Of a stretch of DNA of 64,000 nucleotides, positions 1 through 8,055 are shown in pieces. The notes under the pieces were generated by a model. The model ran no database searches and had not been told where the DNA came from. It saw only the letters and a list, made by a program, of their open reading frames with translations. Each line of letters starts with the position of its first letter. Position 1 is the stretch's first letter. The position numbers were made by a program, and so were the translations under genes. Source of the stretch: Sphingomonas guangdongensis (GTDB taxonomy: Bacteria > Pseudomonadota > Alphaproteobacteria > Sphingomonadales > Sphingomonadaceae); assembly GCF_900199185.1 (NCBI RefSeq), contig NZ_OBMI01000001.1, positions 434,001 through 498,000 of the forward strand, written 5' to 3'.

Positions 1-2
1 AG

Positions 3-1250
3 AGCTGGGGCGCGCTCGAGTGGTCGTCGTCGATCGGCTACGCCAACCAGCGCGTGTTCGAGCAGTTCGAGGGGCCGGAGCTGTTCGACGTCTTCAGCCC
101 CGGCGTGGCGCCACGCGCCGACGCGCCGCGGGCGGCGTTCACCCAGGACAACCGGATCGAGATGGTCACCGCGGAGACGCGGCTGTCGCGGCGCGGCGAC
201 GACGGCGGCGGTTGGCTGCTGGCGGCAAGCACCCTCGGCAATACCTCCCGGGTTGCGCGCCAGATGCGCGATCCGGGCATGCGCTCGCCGCTGACCGGCG
301 TCCGCAACCGGGTGGAAGAGCAGACGCTCTACGGTGAGTATGCGATCGTGCCGCTCGCCCGCACCACGCTGACGCTCGGCGGCCGGCTCACCCGCACCGA
401 GCTCGGCGGCGAGTCGCGCGACGTGCTGCGCACCGTGGCGCTGCGGGTCGATCCGAACGCCTCCAACCGCCGCGAGGAGACGCGCTTCCTGCCCTCAGCC
501 GCGCTCTCCTGGCGGCCGAACGACAGCGTCACGCTGTTCGCCCGCTACCAGCAGGGGTTCCGCCCCGGCGGCATCGCGGTACGTCAGGATTATATCCAGC
601 GCTTCGACGGCGACCGGGTGTCGACGGCGGAGGCGGGGGCGCGGATCGGCGGCAACGGCTTCGATCTGGCGCTGAACCTGTCCTACACGCGCTGGCGCGA
701 CATCCAGGCCGACATCGTTGATGGCTTCGGCTTTCCCACCACCGCCAACATCGGCGACGGCCAGATCTGGTCGGTTGGTGGATCGGGGCGCTGGCGTCCG
801 GTGCCGGGGCTGGAGATCGACGCCGCGCTCTACATTAACGACAGCCGGGTGACGCGCACGGCCTTCACCATCCTGCCGGTCAGCACCGGCGCGATCGACG
901 CATCGCGCCTGCCCAACGTCGCCGACCGAAGCGGGCGGCTCGGCTTCACCTACTCGGGCGGCCTCTCCGACCGACTATCCTTCGACCTGACCGGGTACGG
1001 CCGTTACATCGGCCAATCGTCGCTTGGTGTGGGCTCGATCCTCGGTCGGTTGCAGGGCGACTATCTCGATACCGGGCTGGAGCTGCGGGTCGGCGACGGG
1101 CGGCGCGGAGTGAGCCTGACGGCGACCAACCTGCTCGATTCGCGTGGCAACCGCTTCGCGCTCGGCTCGCCGTTCCTTATCCGCGACGAGCAGCACATCA
1201 CCCCGCTCCAGCCGCGCAGCGTGCGAGTCGGAGTCGACTGGGTGTTCTGA
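3..1250 (+). CDS. TonB-dependent receptor, C-terminal part (5' end outside window)
   Basis: The frame is open from base 3 with no convincing start, so this is the 3' part of a longer gene. About 415 residues are visible. They alternate polar and hydrophobic residues as expected for outer-membrane beta strands, with typical receptor phrases such as VTLFARYQQGFRPGG (about residue 190) and GLELRVGDGRRGVSLTATNL. The protein ends VGVDWVF, a terminal aromatic residue as expected for insertion by the BAM complex. The family imports siderophores, vitamins or sugars using energy from TonB-ExbB-ExbD. The plug domain and TonB box lie outside the window, so the substrate cannot be named. Confidence 0.88.
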   Translation, partial: SWGALEWSSSIGYANQRVFEQFEGPELFDVFSPGVAPRADAPRAAFTQDNRIEMVTAETRLSRRGDDGGGWLLAASTLGNTSRVARQMRDPGMRSPLTGVRNRVEEQTLYGEYAIVPLARTTLTLGGRLTRTELGGESRDVLRTVALRVDPNASNRREETRFLPSAALSWRPNDSVTLFARYQQGFRPGGIAVRQDYIQRFDGDRVSTAEAGARIGGNGFDLALNLSYTRWRDIQADIVDGFGFPTTANIGDGQIWSVGGSGRWRPVPGLEIDAALYINDSRVTRTAFTILPVSTGAIDASRLPNVADRSGRLGFTYSGGLSDRLSFDLTGYGRYIGQSSLGVGSILGRLQGDYLDTGLELRVGDGRRGVSLTATNLLDSRGNRFALGSPFLIRDEQHITPLQPRSVRVGVDWVF

Positions 1251-1549
1251 AGATCAAACATGGACCGCTGTTGCTTACGGCGACTCTAGCGCGCTGACCT
1301 TTTCGGCAAGGTCATGAGCACAGACTGGACGACACTTTCTGCAATAGGCAAGCTGCCGTTTGGACAGGATGTACGGTCGGCCGATAACCCGTCTTTTGCC
1401 CGAAAGCGGACGGGCAGCCTTTTACCCAAAGCGGAAGTGAGTTGTTGCTTAAACAGGCGCGATGCCCTCCCGCCACAGTGCTCAAGACACCGAAAGCCGA
1501 AGTCGTCAAGTCGTTCTCGGTGCGTTCCATTTAGCGGCGACCAGGACCG
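1251..1549. other. Atypical ~300 bp segment between TonB receptor and broken yifB
   Basis: This stretch has visibly more A and T than its neighbours and codes for nothing I recognise on either strand. It begins right after the receptor stop and ends where yifB homology stops abruptly on the other strand. It contains the near-palindrome ACCTTTTCGGCAAGGT. It looks like a recombination or deletion scar, or a remnant of inserted DNA. No transposase, obvious terminal repeats or target-site duplication are visible. Confidence 0.5.
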
Positions 1550-2188
1550 CAGCAGGTTGTGCCCGCCCGCCGCCGCGATCTCCAGCGCGCGCCGGGCGGT
1601 CTCCTGGCCCTTCACCTGCGCAAGGTCCGGGCCGAACCCCGCCGCCACCGCCTCGCCCGGCACCGGTGCGCCGAGCAACTGCGTACCCTTCAGGTGATTG
1701 ATCAGGCCGATCAGGTCGGCGGCGGCGAGCACCTCGATCGATCCCGCCCACGCCGCTTCCGACCCTTGCACCGCGGGGCAGATCAGCCCCTTTTCCTCGC
1801 CGCTCGCGTGCAGCGCGGCGAGGAGCACGCCCGGCGACGCGGCGATCCGCGCGTCGAGCCCGAGCTCCCCCACCACGACATAGTCGGCGAGCGCCTCGGC
1901 ATCCACGACGCCCATCGCGGCCAGCAGCGCGAGCGCAATCGGCAGGTCAAAGTGCGATCCTTCCTTGGGCAGGTCGGCCGGCGACAGGTTGATCGTGATC
2001 CGCTTGGGCGGCAGCGCCAGCCCCATGGCGGCGATCGCGCCGCGCACCCGCTCGCGGCTTTCCGCCACTGCCTTGTCGGGCAGGCCGACGACCACAAACG
2101 CCGGCAGCCCCGCCACCAGCGTGCACTGCACCTCGACGCTGCGCGCCTCCAGCCCCAGATACGCCACTGTCGAGACGATCGCGACCAA
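1550..2188 (-). pseudogene. YifB/ComM-like Mg-chelatase-family ATPase, truncated
   Basis: From a TTG start at 2188 with GGGGAG upstream, the protein begins TVAYLGLEARSVEVQC and continues with the YifB/ComM N-terminal domain (GLPAFVVVGLPDKAVAES, ITINLSPADLPKEGSHFDLP). After about 213 residues it reaches AAAGGHNLL, just before the position where the family has its Walker A loop. There it switches to unrelated sequence (RSWSPLNGTHRERLDDF) that stays open to 1286. Full-length relatives are about 500 residues, so the AAA+ ATPase and C-terminal domains are missing. ComM is a helicase for branch migration in natural transformation; this copy should be inactive. A mis-assembly at the junction is the main alternative. 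Confidence 0.82.
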
Positions 2189-2284
2189 GCGCCTGCTCCC
2201 CCTGCCCCGATTGACCTCATAGCGGAACATGGCGCGTACGGAAGTGTCTTGCAGGTGCAACACGGCGCGACCACATGAACGCGG

Positions 2285-2563
2285 GTGAGTCGACCGGCCG
2301 CCCGCCACCCCGCCCTCCGCGGCGCGTTCCTGATCGGCGGCGTCGTCCTGATCCTGCTGACCCCGGTCGTCGCGCTGCTGCCCGGCCCGTTTGGCATCTT
2401 CTCCTTCGCGGCCGGGCTCGGCCTGGTGCTCCAGAACTCGCTGTGGGCGAAGCGTCAGTTCGCGCGGGGCAAGCGCCGCTACCCGCGCGCAGGTGCGCTG
2501 GCCGACCGCGGGCTGCGTCGGCCGAGCGCCCGGCGACGGCGCGAACGCGACGCGGTGCGTTGA
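2285..2563 (+). CDS. Small membrane protein of unknown function
   Basis: This is a 92-residue protein from a GTG start. Residues about 13-45 form one or two hydrophobic segments (FLIGGVVLILLTPVVALLPG, then FGIFSFAAGLGLVL), followed by a strongly basic tail rich in arginine. That pattern suggests an inner-membrane protein with a cytoplasmic positive tail. It sits directly upstream of rpmH in the same direction. A small membrane protein in this position before rpmH-rnpA would fit a sphingomonad, but I do not recognise a named family. The start is uncertain because no strong ribosome binding site is visible. Confidence 0.6.
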   Translation: MSRPAARHPALRGAFLIGGVVLILLTPVVALLPGPFGIFSFAAGLGLVLQNSLWAKRQFARGKRRYPRAGALADRGLRRPSARRRRERDAVR

Positions 2564-2643
2564 CTTGCCCCCGCCACCTGCCTATGGGGCACGGCTGTTC
2601 GGCCGTCCGCCTGGGCGGCCTTTTGGCATCTGTATTTGCGGGA

Positions 2644-3126
2644 ATGAACGATGAAGCGGACCTTTCAGCCGAGCAACCTGGTGCGCGCCCGCCGTCACGG
2701 CTTCCGCTCGCGCATGGCGACGCCGGGCGGCCGCAACGTGATCCGCGCCCGCCGCGCGCGCGGTCGCAAGAAGCTGTCGGCGTAAGCGCCCACGCGCTCG
2801 CGCGGCTCACCCGCCGCGCCGACTACCTCCTGGTAAACGGCGGACGCCGGGCAGCGATGCCCGGCTTCGTTCTTTTGGCGCGCCCGCGCGGCGACGACGA
2901 CGCGACGGTGCGGATCGGCATCATCGTCTCCAAGAAGGTCAGCAACCGCGCGGTCGTGCGCAACCGCATGAAGCGCCGCTTCCGCGAACTCGCCCGCGCC
3001 GTGCTGCCGGAGCACGCCAGGGCGGGGACCGACTATGTCCTGATCGGGCGCGGCGGCACGGCGGAGCCGGACTGGCAGGCGCTCCAGACCGATCTGGTCA
3101 AGGCGCTGGCGAAGGTGCGGCGGTGA
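2644..3126 (+). CDS. rnpA: RNase P protein component, apparently overlapping rpmH
   Basis: The conserved core begins [15 protein letters not shown] and contains the family signature [23 protein letters not shown]. This protein partners the RNase P RNA to cut tRNA 5' leaders. Between the rpmH stop (2785) and the core there is no in-frame ATG, GTG or TTG; the first internal ATG (2857) would remove the conserved N terminus. The frame is open upstream through rpmH to ATG 2644, giving 160 residues against the usual 110-125. That is the nested layout described for Thermus rnpA/rpmH. A non-standard start just after rpmH is the alternative. The family call is certain; the start is not. Confidence 0.85.
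   Translation: MNDEADLSAEQPGARPPSRLPLAHGDAGRPQRDPRPPRARSQEAVGVSAHALARLTRRADYLLVNGGRRAAMPGFVLLARPRGDDDATVRIGIIVSKKVSNRAVVRNRMKRRFRELARAVLPEHARAGTDYVLIGRGGTAEPDWQALQTDLVKALAKVRR
2651..2785 (+). CDS. rpmH: 50S ribosomal protein L34
   Basis: This 44-residue protein reads [19 protein letters not shown] and ends [10 protein letters not shown], the full canonical L34. L34 is a small basic protein of the large ribosomal subunit that contacts 23S rRNA. It is followed by rnpA, yidD, yidC and engB, the classical bacterial order. A second start codon (ATG at 2644), 7 nt upstream in another frame, opens a long frame that reads through this whole gene into the RNase P protein. The two genes therefore probably overlap. 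Confidence 0.97.
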   Translation: MKRTFQPSNLVRARRHGFRSRMATPGGRNVIRARRARGRKKLSA

Positions 3127-3140
3127 GCCTTACCACCCAC

Positions 3141-3207
3141 CCGTTCGTTTCGAGTAGCCGTCGAGTAGCGCGTCAGCGGCTACTCGGTCGCTACTCGACA
3201 CGAATGG
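3141..3207. repeat. Family 2 palindromic repeat (GAGTAGCC type)
   Basis: Outer arms CGTTCGTTTCGAGTAG and its near-complement CTACTCGACACGAATG face each other, with further TCGAGTAGC and GCTACTCG copies inside. It fills the rnpA-yidD spacer. Related elements lie at 42349-42462, 55763-55884 and 63328-63503. Confidence 0.75.
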
Positions 3208-3232
3208 TTGTTAGTTGGGTTGGCGCTTAGCG

Positions 3233-3445
3233 ATGACTGCCCGCCTGCTCATCCTGCTCGCGCGCGGCTGGCAGCTCGGGCCGTCGCTGCTGCTCCCGCC
3301 CTCGTGCCGCTATTCGCCGTCCTGTTCTGCCTATGCAATCGAGGCGATCCGCCGCTATGGCGCCGCACGGGGCGGGTGGCTTGCCGCGAAGCGGATCGCG
3401 CGCTGTCATCCCTGGGGCGGGCACGGCCATGATCCGGTGCCCTGA
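3233..3445 (+). CDS. yidD: Membrane protein insertion efficiency factor YidD
   Basis: This 70-residue protein begins [14 protein letters not shown] and carries the family signature [19 protein letters not shown] with three cysteines, then a second block ending [13 protein letters not shown]. YidD is a small membrane-associated protein that assists YidC-dependent insertion. The ATG at 3233 fits the family start; an in-frame TTG at 3215 lies inside the repeat-rich spacer and is less likely. It lies 24 nt upstream of yidC. Confidence 0.93.
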   Translation: MTARLLILLARGWQLGPSLLLPPSCRYSPSCSAYAIEAIRRYGAARGGWLAAKRIARCHPWGGHGHDPVP

Positions 3446-3469
3446 GGCGATCTTGAGGAAACCACGTCG

Positions 3470-5176
3470 GTGAACAACGACAACAAGAACTTCGTGCTGT
3501 TCGCGGTGCTCGCGGCGCTGATCCTGTTTGGCTGGCCCTATATCGCACGCACGGTGTTCCCCGTCGCCAACCCGCCCGTCACGAAGATCGAGAAGGGCAA
3601 GCAGCAGCCGCTGCCGAACCCGGGGGCCGATCCGACTGCCGACAGCCCGGCCGCGCTCCGCGACCGCGCGCAGGTGCTCGCCGAATCGCCGCGGGTCCGC
3701 ATCAACACGCCGACGCTTCAAGGCTCGATCAATCTGCGCGGGGCACGGATCGATGACCTGGTGCTGACCCGCTACAAGGAATCGATCGCCGCCAACTCGC
3801 CACCGATCCGGCTGCTCTCGCCGTCGGGTACGCGCGACGCCTATTTCGCAGGGTTCGGCTGGCGCGGCGTCGGCGGCTTCGCGCCGCCCGCCGCCGACAC
3901 GGTTTGGCAGGCGACCGGGACCGAGCTCGCGCCCGGCCGCCCGGTGACGCTCGCCGCCAGCAACGCGACCGGGCAGCGCTTCGCAATTCGCATCGCGGTC
4001 GACGCGAACTACATGTTCACCGTCACGCAGACGGTTTCGAACGGCGGCGGCGCAGCGGTGCCGGTCGCCCCGTACAGCTTCGTGAATCGCAGCGGCGTTT
4101 CGAAGGATCCGGACAGCTGGACCATCCACACCGGCCCGATGAGCGCGCACAACGGCGGCGCGGACTACGATCTCGACTTCAAGGACCTGGATGAGGCGCC
4201 CGCGACCTACACGTCGAAGGGCGGCTGGTACGGGTTCAGCGACAAATACTGGCTGACCGCGGCCATTCCCGACCAGGCTGCGGACGTGACCGCGCAGTTC
4301 CGCGGCGGCGCGAACAAGAGCTACCAGGCCGACTACACCGTTGCGCCGAAGTCGCTGGCGCCGGGAGCCGCGCTGACCACCACCGCGCGGTTCTTCGCGG
4401 GCGCGAAGGAAGTCGACCTGCTCGACGGGTACGAGGACACGCTCGGCATCACCCACTTCGGCAAGGCGATCGACTGGGGCTGGTTCGAAGTCATCATGAA
4501 GCCGATCTTCCAGTACCTGCACTGGCTGTTCGGCGTGCTCGGCAACTTCGGTGTCGCGATCATCCTGCTGACCTTCACCGTTCGCCTCATCATGTTCCCG
4601 ATCGCGCAGCGGCAGTTCGCCTCCATGGCCTCCATGCGCGCGATCCAGCCCAAGCTGAAGGCGCTGCAGGAGCGCTACAAGGACGACAAGCCGCGCCTCC
4701 AGCAGGAGATGATGGCGCTGTACAAGACGGAAAAGGTGAACCCGCTCGCCGGCTGCGCGCCGACCCTGCTCCAGATCCCGATCTTCTACGCGCTGTACAA
4801 GGTGCTCATGCTGACGATCGAGATGCGGCACCAGCCGTTCGTCGCGTGGATCAAGGACCTGTCGGCGCCCGACCCGCTGACCCCAGTCAACCTGTTCGGG
4901 CTGCTCGCCTTCACGCCGCCGGCGTTCATCGCGATCGGCGTGATCCCGATCCTGCTCGGCATCTCCATGTACTTCCAGTTCAAGCTCAACCCCGCGCCGA
5001 TGGACGACGTCCAGAAGCAGGTGTTCGCGCTGATGCCGTGGGTGCTGATGTTCGTCATGGCGCCGTTCGCGGTCGGGCTGCAGGTCTACTGGATCACGTC
5101 CAACGTCCTGACGATCCTGCAGCAGCAGTGGCTCTACTCGAAGCATCCGGCGCTGAAGACGGCTCCGGCAAAGTGA
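3470..5176 (+). CDS. yidC: Membrane protein insertase YidC
   Basis: This 568-residue protein starts at GTG. It has an N-terminal membrane anchor (about residues 9-26), a large periplasmic domain (about 60-340) and the conserved C-terminal insertase core from about 345 (HWLFGVLGNFGVAIILLTFTVR) with MFPIAQRQFASMASMRAIQPK and the remaining membrane helices. Length and layout match Gram-negative YidC. It inserts and folds inner-membrane proteins alone or with SecYEG. Its stop overlaps the GTG of engB by 4 nt, so the two are translationally coupled. Confidence 0.97.
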   Translation: MNNDNKNFVLFAVLAALILFGWPYIARTVFPVANPPVTKIEKGKQQPLPNPGADPTADSPAALRDRAQVLAESPRVRINTPTLQGSINLRGARIDDLVLTRYKESIAANSPPIRLLSPSGTRDAYFAGFGWRGVGGFAPPAADTVWQATGTELAPGRPVTLAASNATGQRFAIRIAVDANYMFTVTQTVSNGGGAAVPVAPYSFVNRSGVSKDPDSWTIHTGPMSAHNGGADYDLDFKDLDEAPATYTSKGGWYGFSDKYWLTAAIPDQAADVTAQFRGGANKSYQADYTVAPKSLAPGAALTTTARFFAGAKEVDLLDGYEDTLGITHFGKAIDWGWFEVIMKPIFQYLHWLFGVLGNFGVAIILLTFTVRLIMFPIAQRQFASMASMRAIQPKLKALQERYKDDKPRLQQEMMALYKTEKVNPLAGCAPTLLQIPIFYALYKVLMLTIEMRHQPFVAWIKDLSAPDPLTPVNLFGLLAFTPPAFIAIGVIPILLGISMYFQFKLNPAPMDDVQKQVFALMPWVLMFVMAPFAVGLQVYWITSNVLTILQQQWLYSKHPALKTAPAK

Positions 5177-5814
5177 GCGAGACCTTTGACCCGGAGCTGG
5201 TGGAGGCCGCGCGCAAGGCCTTTGCCGGCCCGGTCGGCTTCCTGAAGTCGGCGCCTTCCCTCAACTTCCTGCCCGACATGACGGTGCCGGAAGTGGCATT
5301 TGCCGGGCGGTCGAACGTCGGCAAGTCGTCGCTGCTGAACGCGCTGACCAACCGCAACGGCCTTGCGCGCACGTCGAACACGCCCGGCCGGACGCAGGAG
5401 CTGAACTTCTTCGACGTCGGCGATCCGCCGCGCTTTCGGCTGGTCGACATGCCGGGCTACGGCTTCGCCGAGGCGCCCAAGGATCTGGTCAAGAAGTGGC
5501 GCTTCCTGGTTAACGACTTCCTGCGCGGGCGGGCGGTGCTGAAGCGGGCGTTGGTGCTGATCGACAGCAGACACGGGATCAAGCCAGTCGACCGCGAGAT
5601 CATGGACATGCTGGACGGCGCCGCCGTCAGCTACCGCCTGGTCCTCACCAAGGCCGACAAGGTCAAGGCGAGCGCGCTCGCCGAGGTGACCGAGCGCACC
5701 GCCGCCGAAGTCCGCACGCGTCCGGCCGCGCACCCCGACATCATCCCGACGTCGAGCGAGGGCGGGCTCGGCATCCCCGAGCTGCGCGCTGCGGTGCTGG
5801 AGGCGGTCGGCTAG
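5173..5814 (+). CDS. engB: Ribosome biogenesis GTP-binding protein EngB/YsxC
   Basis: This protein has 213 residues from GTG 5173. The G motifs are in order: GRSNVGKS (45-52), the switch region TSNTPGRTQ (68-76), DMPG (92-95), and TKAD in the loop after SYRLVL. EngB is a TRAFAC GTPase needed for assembly of the 50S subunit. Choosing GTG 5173 gives a 4-nt overlap with yidC and the usual family length; starting further upstream would run into yidC. Confidence 0.96.
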   Translation: MSETFDPELVEAARKAFAGPVGFLKSAPSLNFLPDMTVPEVAFAGRSNVGKSSLLNALTNRNGLARTSNTPGRTQELNFFDVGDPPRFRLVDMPGYGFAEAPKDLVKKWRFLVNDFLRGRAVLKRALVLIDSRHGIKPVDREIMDMLDGAAVSYRLVLTKADKVKASALAEVTERTAAEVRTRPAAHPDIIPTSSEGGLGIPELRAAVLEAVG

Positions 5815-5862
5815 GATTCCGGCGCTGGACGGAGGCGGTCGGCTCCCCTACCCCTCGCGCCC

Positions 5863-6528
5863 ATGCTCAAGCTCTTCATCGGTAACAAGGCCTATTCCTC
5901 CTGGTCGCTGCGCGGCTGGCTCGCGTGCAAGCAGTCGGGTCTGCCGTTCGAGGAGATCGTGGTCCCGCTCTACGATTCGGAGTGGGAACAGCGGCGCGCG
6001 GGTGACGAGTTCGCGCCCTCCTCCGGCAAGGTGCCGATCCTGTGGGACGGCGACTGCGTGGTGTGGGACAGCCTGGCCATTGTCGAGTTCCTCAACGAGG
6101 CGACCGGCGGCACGCGCTTCTGGCCGGAGGACCGCGCCGCGCGCGCGATGGCGCGCTCGATGGCGGCGGAAATGCACTCGAGCTTCGCCGCGCTCCGCCG
6201 CAAGCACAGCATGAACGTGCGCCAGGTCTATTCGGCAAAGACGCCCGACGACGACGTGCTCGCCGACCTAAACCGCATCATGGAGCTGTGGGCGCAGGCC
6301 CGCGCGCGGTTCGGTGGCGAGGGTCAGTTCCTGTTCGGCGAGTTCGGCGCGGCCGACATCATGTTCGCCCCCGTCGTGACGCGGCTGATCACCTACTCTT
6401 TGCCCGTCGCCCGCTTCGCGCCCGCCTACATGAACGCGGTGCTCCAGCACCCCTTCATTCAGGACTGGATCGCGGCCGCGCAGGAGGAGGAATGGGTGCT
6501 GGAGCAGTTCGAGCAGCCTGCCGCCTGA
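5863..6528 (+). CDS. Glutathione S-transferase family protein
   Basis: This 221-residue protein has a thioredoxin-like N-terminal domain (MLKLFIGNKAYSSWSLRGWLA) with a serine-rich SSWS active-site region, a cis-proline in GKVPIL, and the glutathione-binding phrase VWDSLAIVEFLNE. The all-alpha C-terminal domain follows. GSTs conjugate or reduce electrophiles with glutathione in the cytosol; the substrate cannot be told from sequence. It stands alone between engB and a ClpP-like gene. Confidence 0.93.
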   Translation: MLKLFIGNKAYSSWSLRGWLACKQSGLPFEEIVVPLYDSEWEQRRAGDEFAPSSGKVPILWDGDCVVWDSLAIVEFLNEATGGTRFWPEDRAARAMARSMAAEMHSSFAALRRKHSMNVRQVYSAKTPDDDVLADLNRIMELWAQARARFGGEGQFLFGEFGAADIMFAPVVTRLITYSLPVARFAPAYMNAVLQHPFIQDWIAAAQEEEWVLEQFEQPAA

Positions 6529-6580
6529 ACTATTTCTGCCGCGCAAAGGAACCGGCCCGGTCGCCGCCTGTTGCCGGGGA

Positions 6581-7156
6581 ATGACCGATCAGCGTTCCAA
6601 CGCCGTCAACTATCCCCTGCTCGCCCGGCCGCACGTGCAACTGCACGGGACGGTCGACGACGCCATGTACACGACCTTCAAGCAGCAGCTGCTCGCCGCG
6701 CCGCTCGACGGGCCGCTCGTGCTGTCGATCACCACGCTCGGCGGCGATCCAGAGATGGCGCGCGCGATGGGCGACGACATCCGCCTGCTGCGCGAGTACA
6801 CCGGTCGCGAGACGCTGTTTCTGGGCAAGGTGGCGGTCTACTCGGCCGGTGCGACGCTCATGTCCGCCTTCCCCAACGACAAGCGGTTCCTGACCCGCGG
6901 CACGCGGCTAATGCTGCACGAGCGGCTGATGAGCTCGACGCTTCAGCTGTCCGGCCCACTCAGCGACCTGCCCGACACGCTGAAGGCCAAGCTCCACGAG
7001 ATCGAGCATTCGATTCAGATCCAGGATGAAGGATTTGCCGCGATTGTCGCGGGTAGCCGCGTGACGCTCGACGACCTCAAGGAGCGCGCGCCGTCCAATT
7101 GGTACATCGAGGCGGAGGAAGCGCGCGAGCTTGGGTTGGTTTTGGACGTCATCTGA
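6581..7156 (+). CDS. ClpP-like serine peptidase (S14 family, divergent)
   Basis: This 191-residue protein has the ClpP fold order: beta-strand region LHGTVDDAM, SITTLGGDPEMARAMGDDIR, a nucleophile region KVAVYSAGATLM (Ser88) and the histidine region LMLHER (His113). The nucleophile elbow differs from canonical ClpP (GQAASMGA). The spacing between Ser and His (25 residues) matches ClpP. It could be a proteolytic subunit working with an AAA+ partner or a stand-alone SppA/ClpP-like hydrolase. No clpX or clpA is nearby, so the partner is unknown. Confidence 0.8.
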   Translation: MTDQRSNAVNYPLLARPHVQLHGTVDDAMYTTFKQQLLAAPLDGPLVLSITTLGGDPEMARAMGDDIRLLREYTGRETLFLGKVAVYSAGATLMSAFPNDKRFLTRGTRLMLHERLMSSTLQLSGPLSDLPDTLKAKLHEIEHSIQIQDEGFAAIVAGSRVTLDDLKERAPSNWYIEAEEARELGLVLDVI

Positions 7157-7262
7157 CCTATATCGCAGCTGCGAGACGAAGCGCGCCTGCGAGCGGCTAA
7201 GCGGTTGACGATCGCCGCTCCTTGCGCTTTCGGGAACATCGCAGACGCGAAGGACGCAACAG

Positions 7263-8048
7263 ATGGCCGAGTTCACCCTTCCCAAGAACAGCAGGATCAC
7301 GGGCAAGGGCCGCGTGCACAAGGCACCGGCCGGGGCACAACGCGTCAAATCCTTCAAGATCTACCGCTACGATCCCGACACGGGTGAGAACCCGCGCTAC
7401 GACACGTTCGAGATCGACCTGGACGATTGCGGCCCGATGGTCCTCGACGCGCTGATCAAGATCAAGGCCGAGCACGACCCTTCGCTCACCTTCCGCCGTT
7501 CGTGCCGGGAGGGGATCTGCGGTTCCTGCTCCATGAACATGGACGGCAAGAACGGCCTCGCCTGCACCACCGCGATCGAGGACATCAAGGGCGAACTGCG
7601 GATCACGCCGTTGCCCGCGATGGACGTGATCAAGGATCTGGTGCCCGACTTCACCCACTTCTACGCGCAGTACGCCTCGGTAAAGCCGTGGCTGCAGACG
7701 GTCACGCCGCCGCCCGCGGGCAAGGAGCGGCTCCAGAGTCCGGAGGATCGCGCCAAGCTTGACGGGCTGTACGAGTGCATTCTGTGCGCCTGCTGCTCGA
7801 CGTCGTGCCCCAGCTACTGGTGGAACTCGGACAAGTTCCTCGGCCCCGCGATCCTGCTTCAGGCGTACCGCTTCCTCGCCGACAGCCGCGACGAGATGAC
7901 CGGCGAGCGGCTCGACGAGCTGGAGGATCCGTTCCGCCTTTATCGTTGCCACACCATCATGAACTGCGCGAACGCCTGTCCGAAGGGCCTGTCGCCGGCC
8001 AAGGCGATCGCAGAGATCAAGAAGATGGAAGTCGAGCGGATCATTTGA
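7263..8048 (+). CDS. sdhB: Succinate dehydrogenase iron-sulfur subunit
   Basis: This 261-residue protein carries the 2Fe-2S ligands Cys81, Cys86, Cys89 and Cys101 in [16 protein letters not shown]...LAC, and the 4Fe-4S/3Fe-4S clusters in [11 protein letters not shown] (172-182) and [14 protein letters not shown]. It transfers electrons from the flavoprotein SdhA to ubiquinone in complex II. The sdhC, sdhD and sdhA genes are not in the window, so sdhB stands apart from them or they lie elsewhere. zapE follows after only 7 nt. Confidence 0.97.
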   Translation: MAEFTLPKNSRITGKGRVHKAPAGAQRVKSFKIYRYDPDTGENPRYDTFEIDLDDCGPMVLDALIKIKAEHDPSLTFRRSCREGICGSCSMNMDGKNGLACTTAIEDIKGELRITPLPAMDVIKDLVPDFTHFYAQYASVKPWLQTVTPPPAGKERLQSPEDRAKLDGLYECILCACCSTSCPSYWWNSDKFLGPAILLQAYRFLADSRDEMTGERLDELEDPFRLYRCHTIMNCANACPKGLSPAKAIAEIKKMEVERII

Positions 8049-8055
8049 TCCGCGC

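Noticed and set aside
1286..1549. A new gene in the tail of the broken yifB frame
   Set aside because: The frame there merely continues the truncated gene; no start, no ribosome binding site and no recognisable domain.
3227..5146. Long antisense reading frame opposite yidC
   Set aside because: High-GC third positions create long antisense frames; the translation is low-complexity charged sequence with no family motif.
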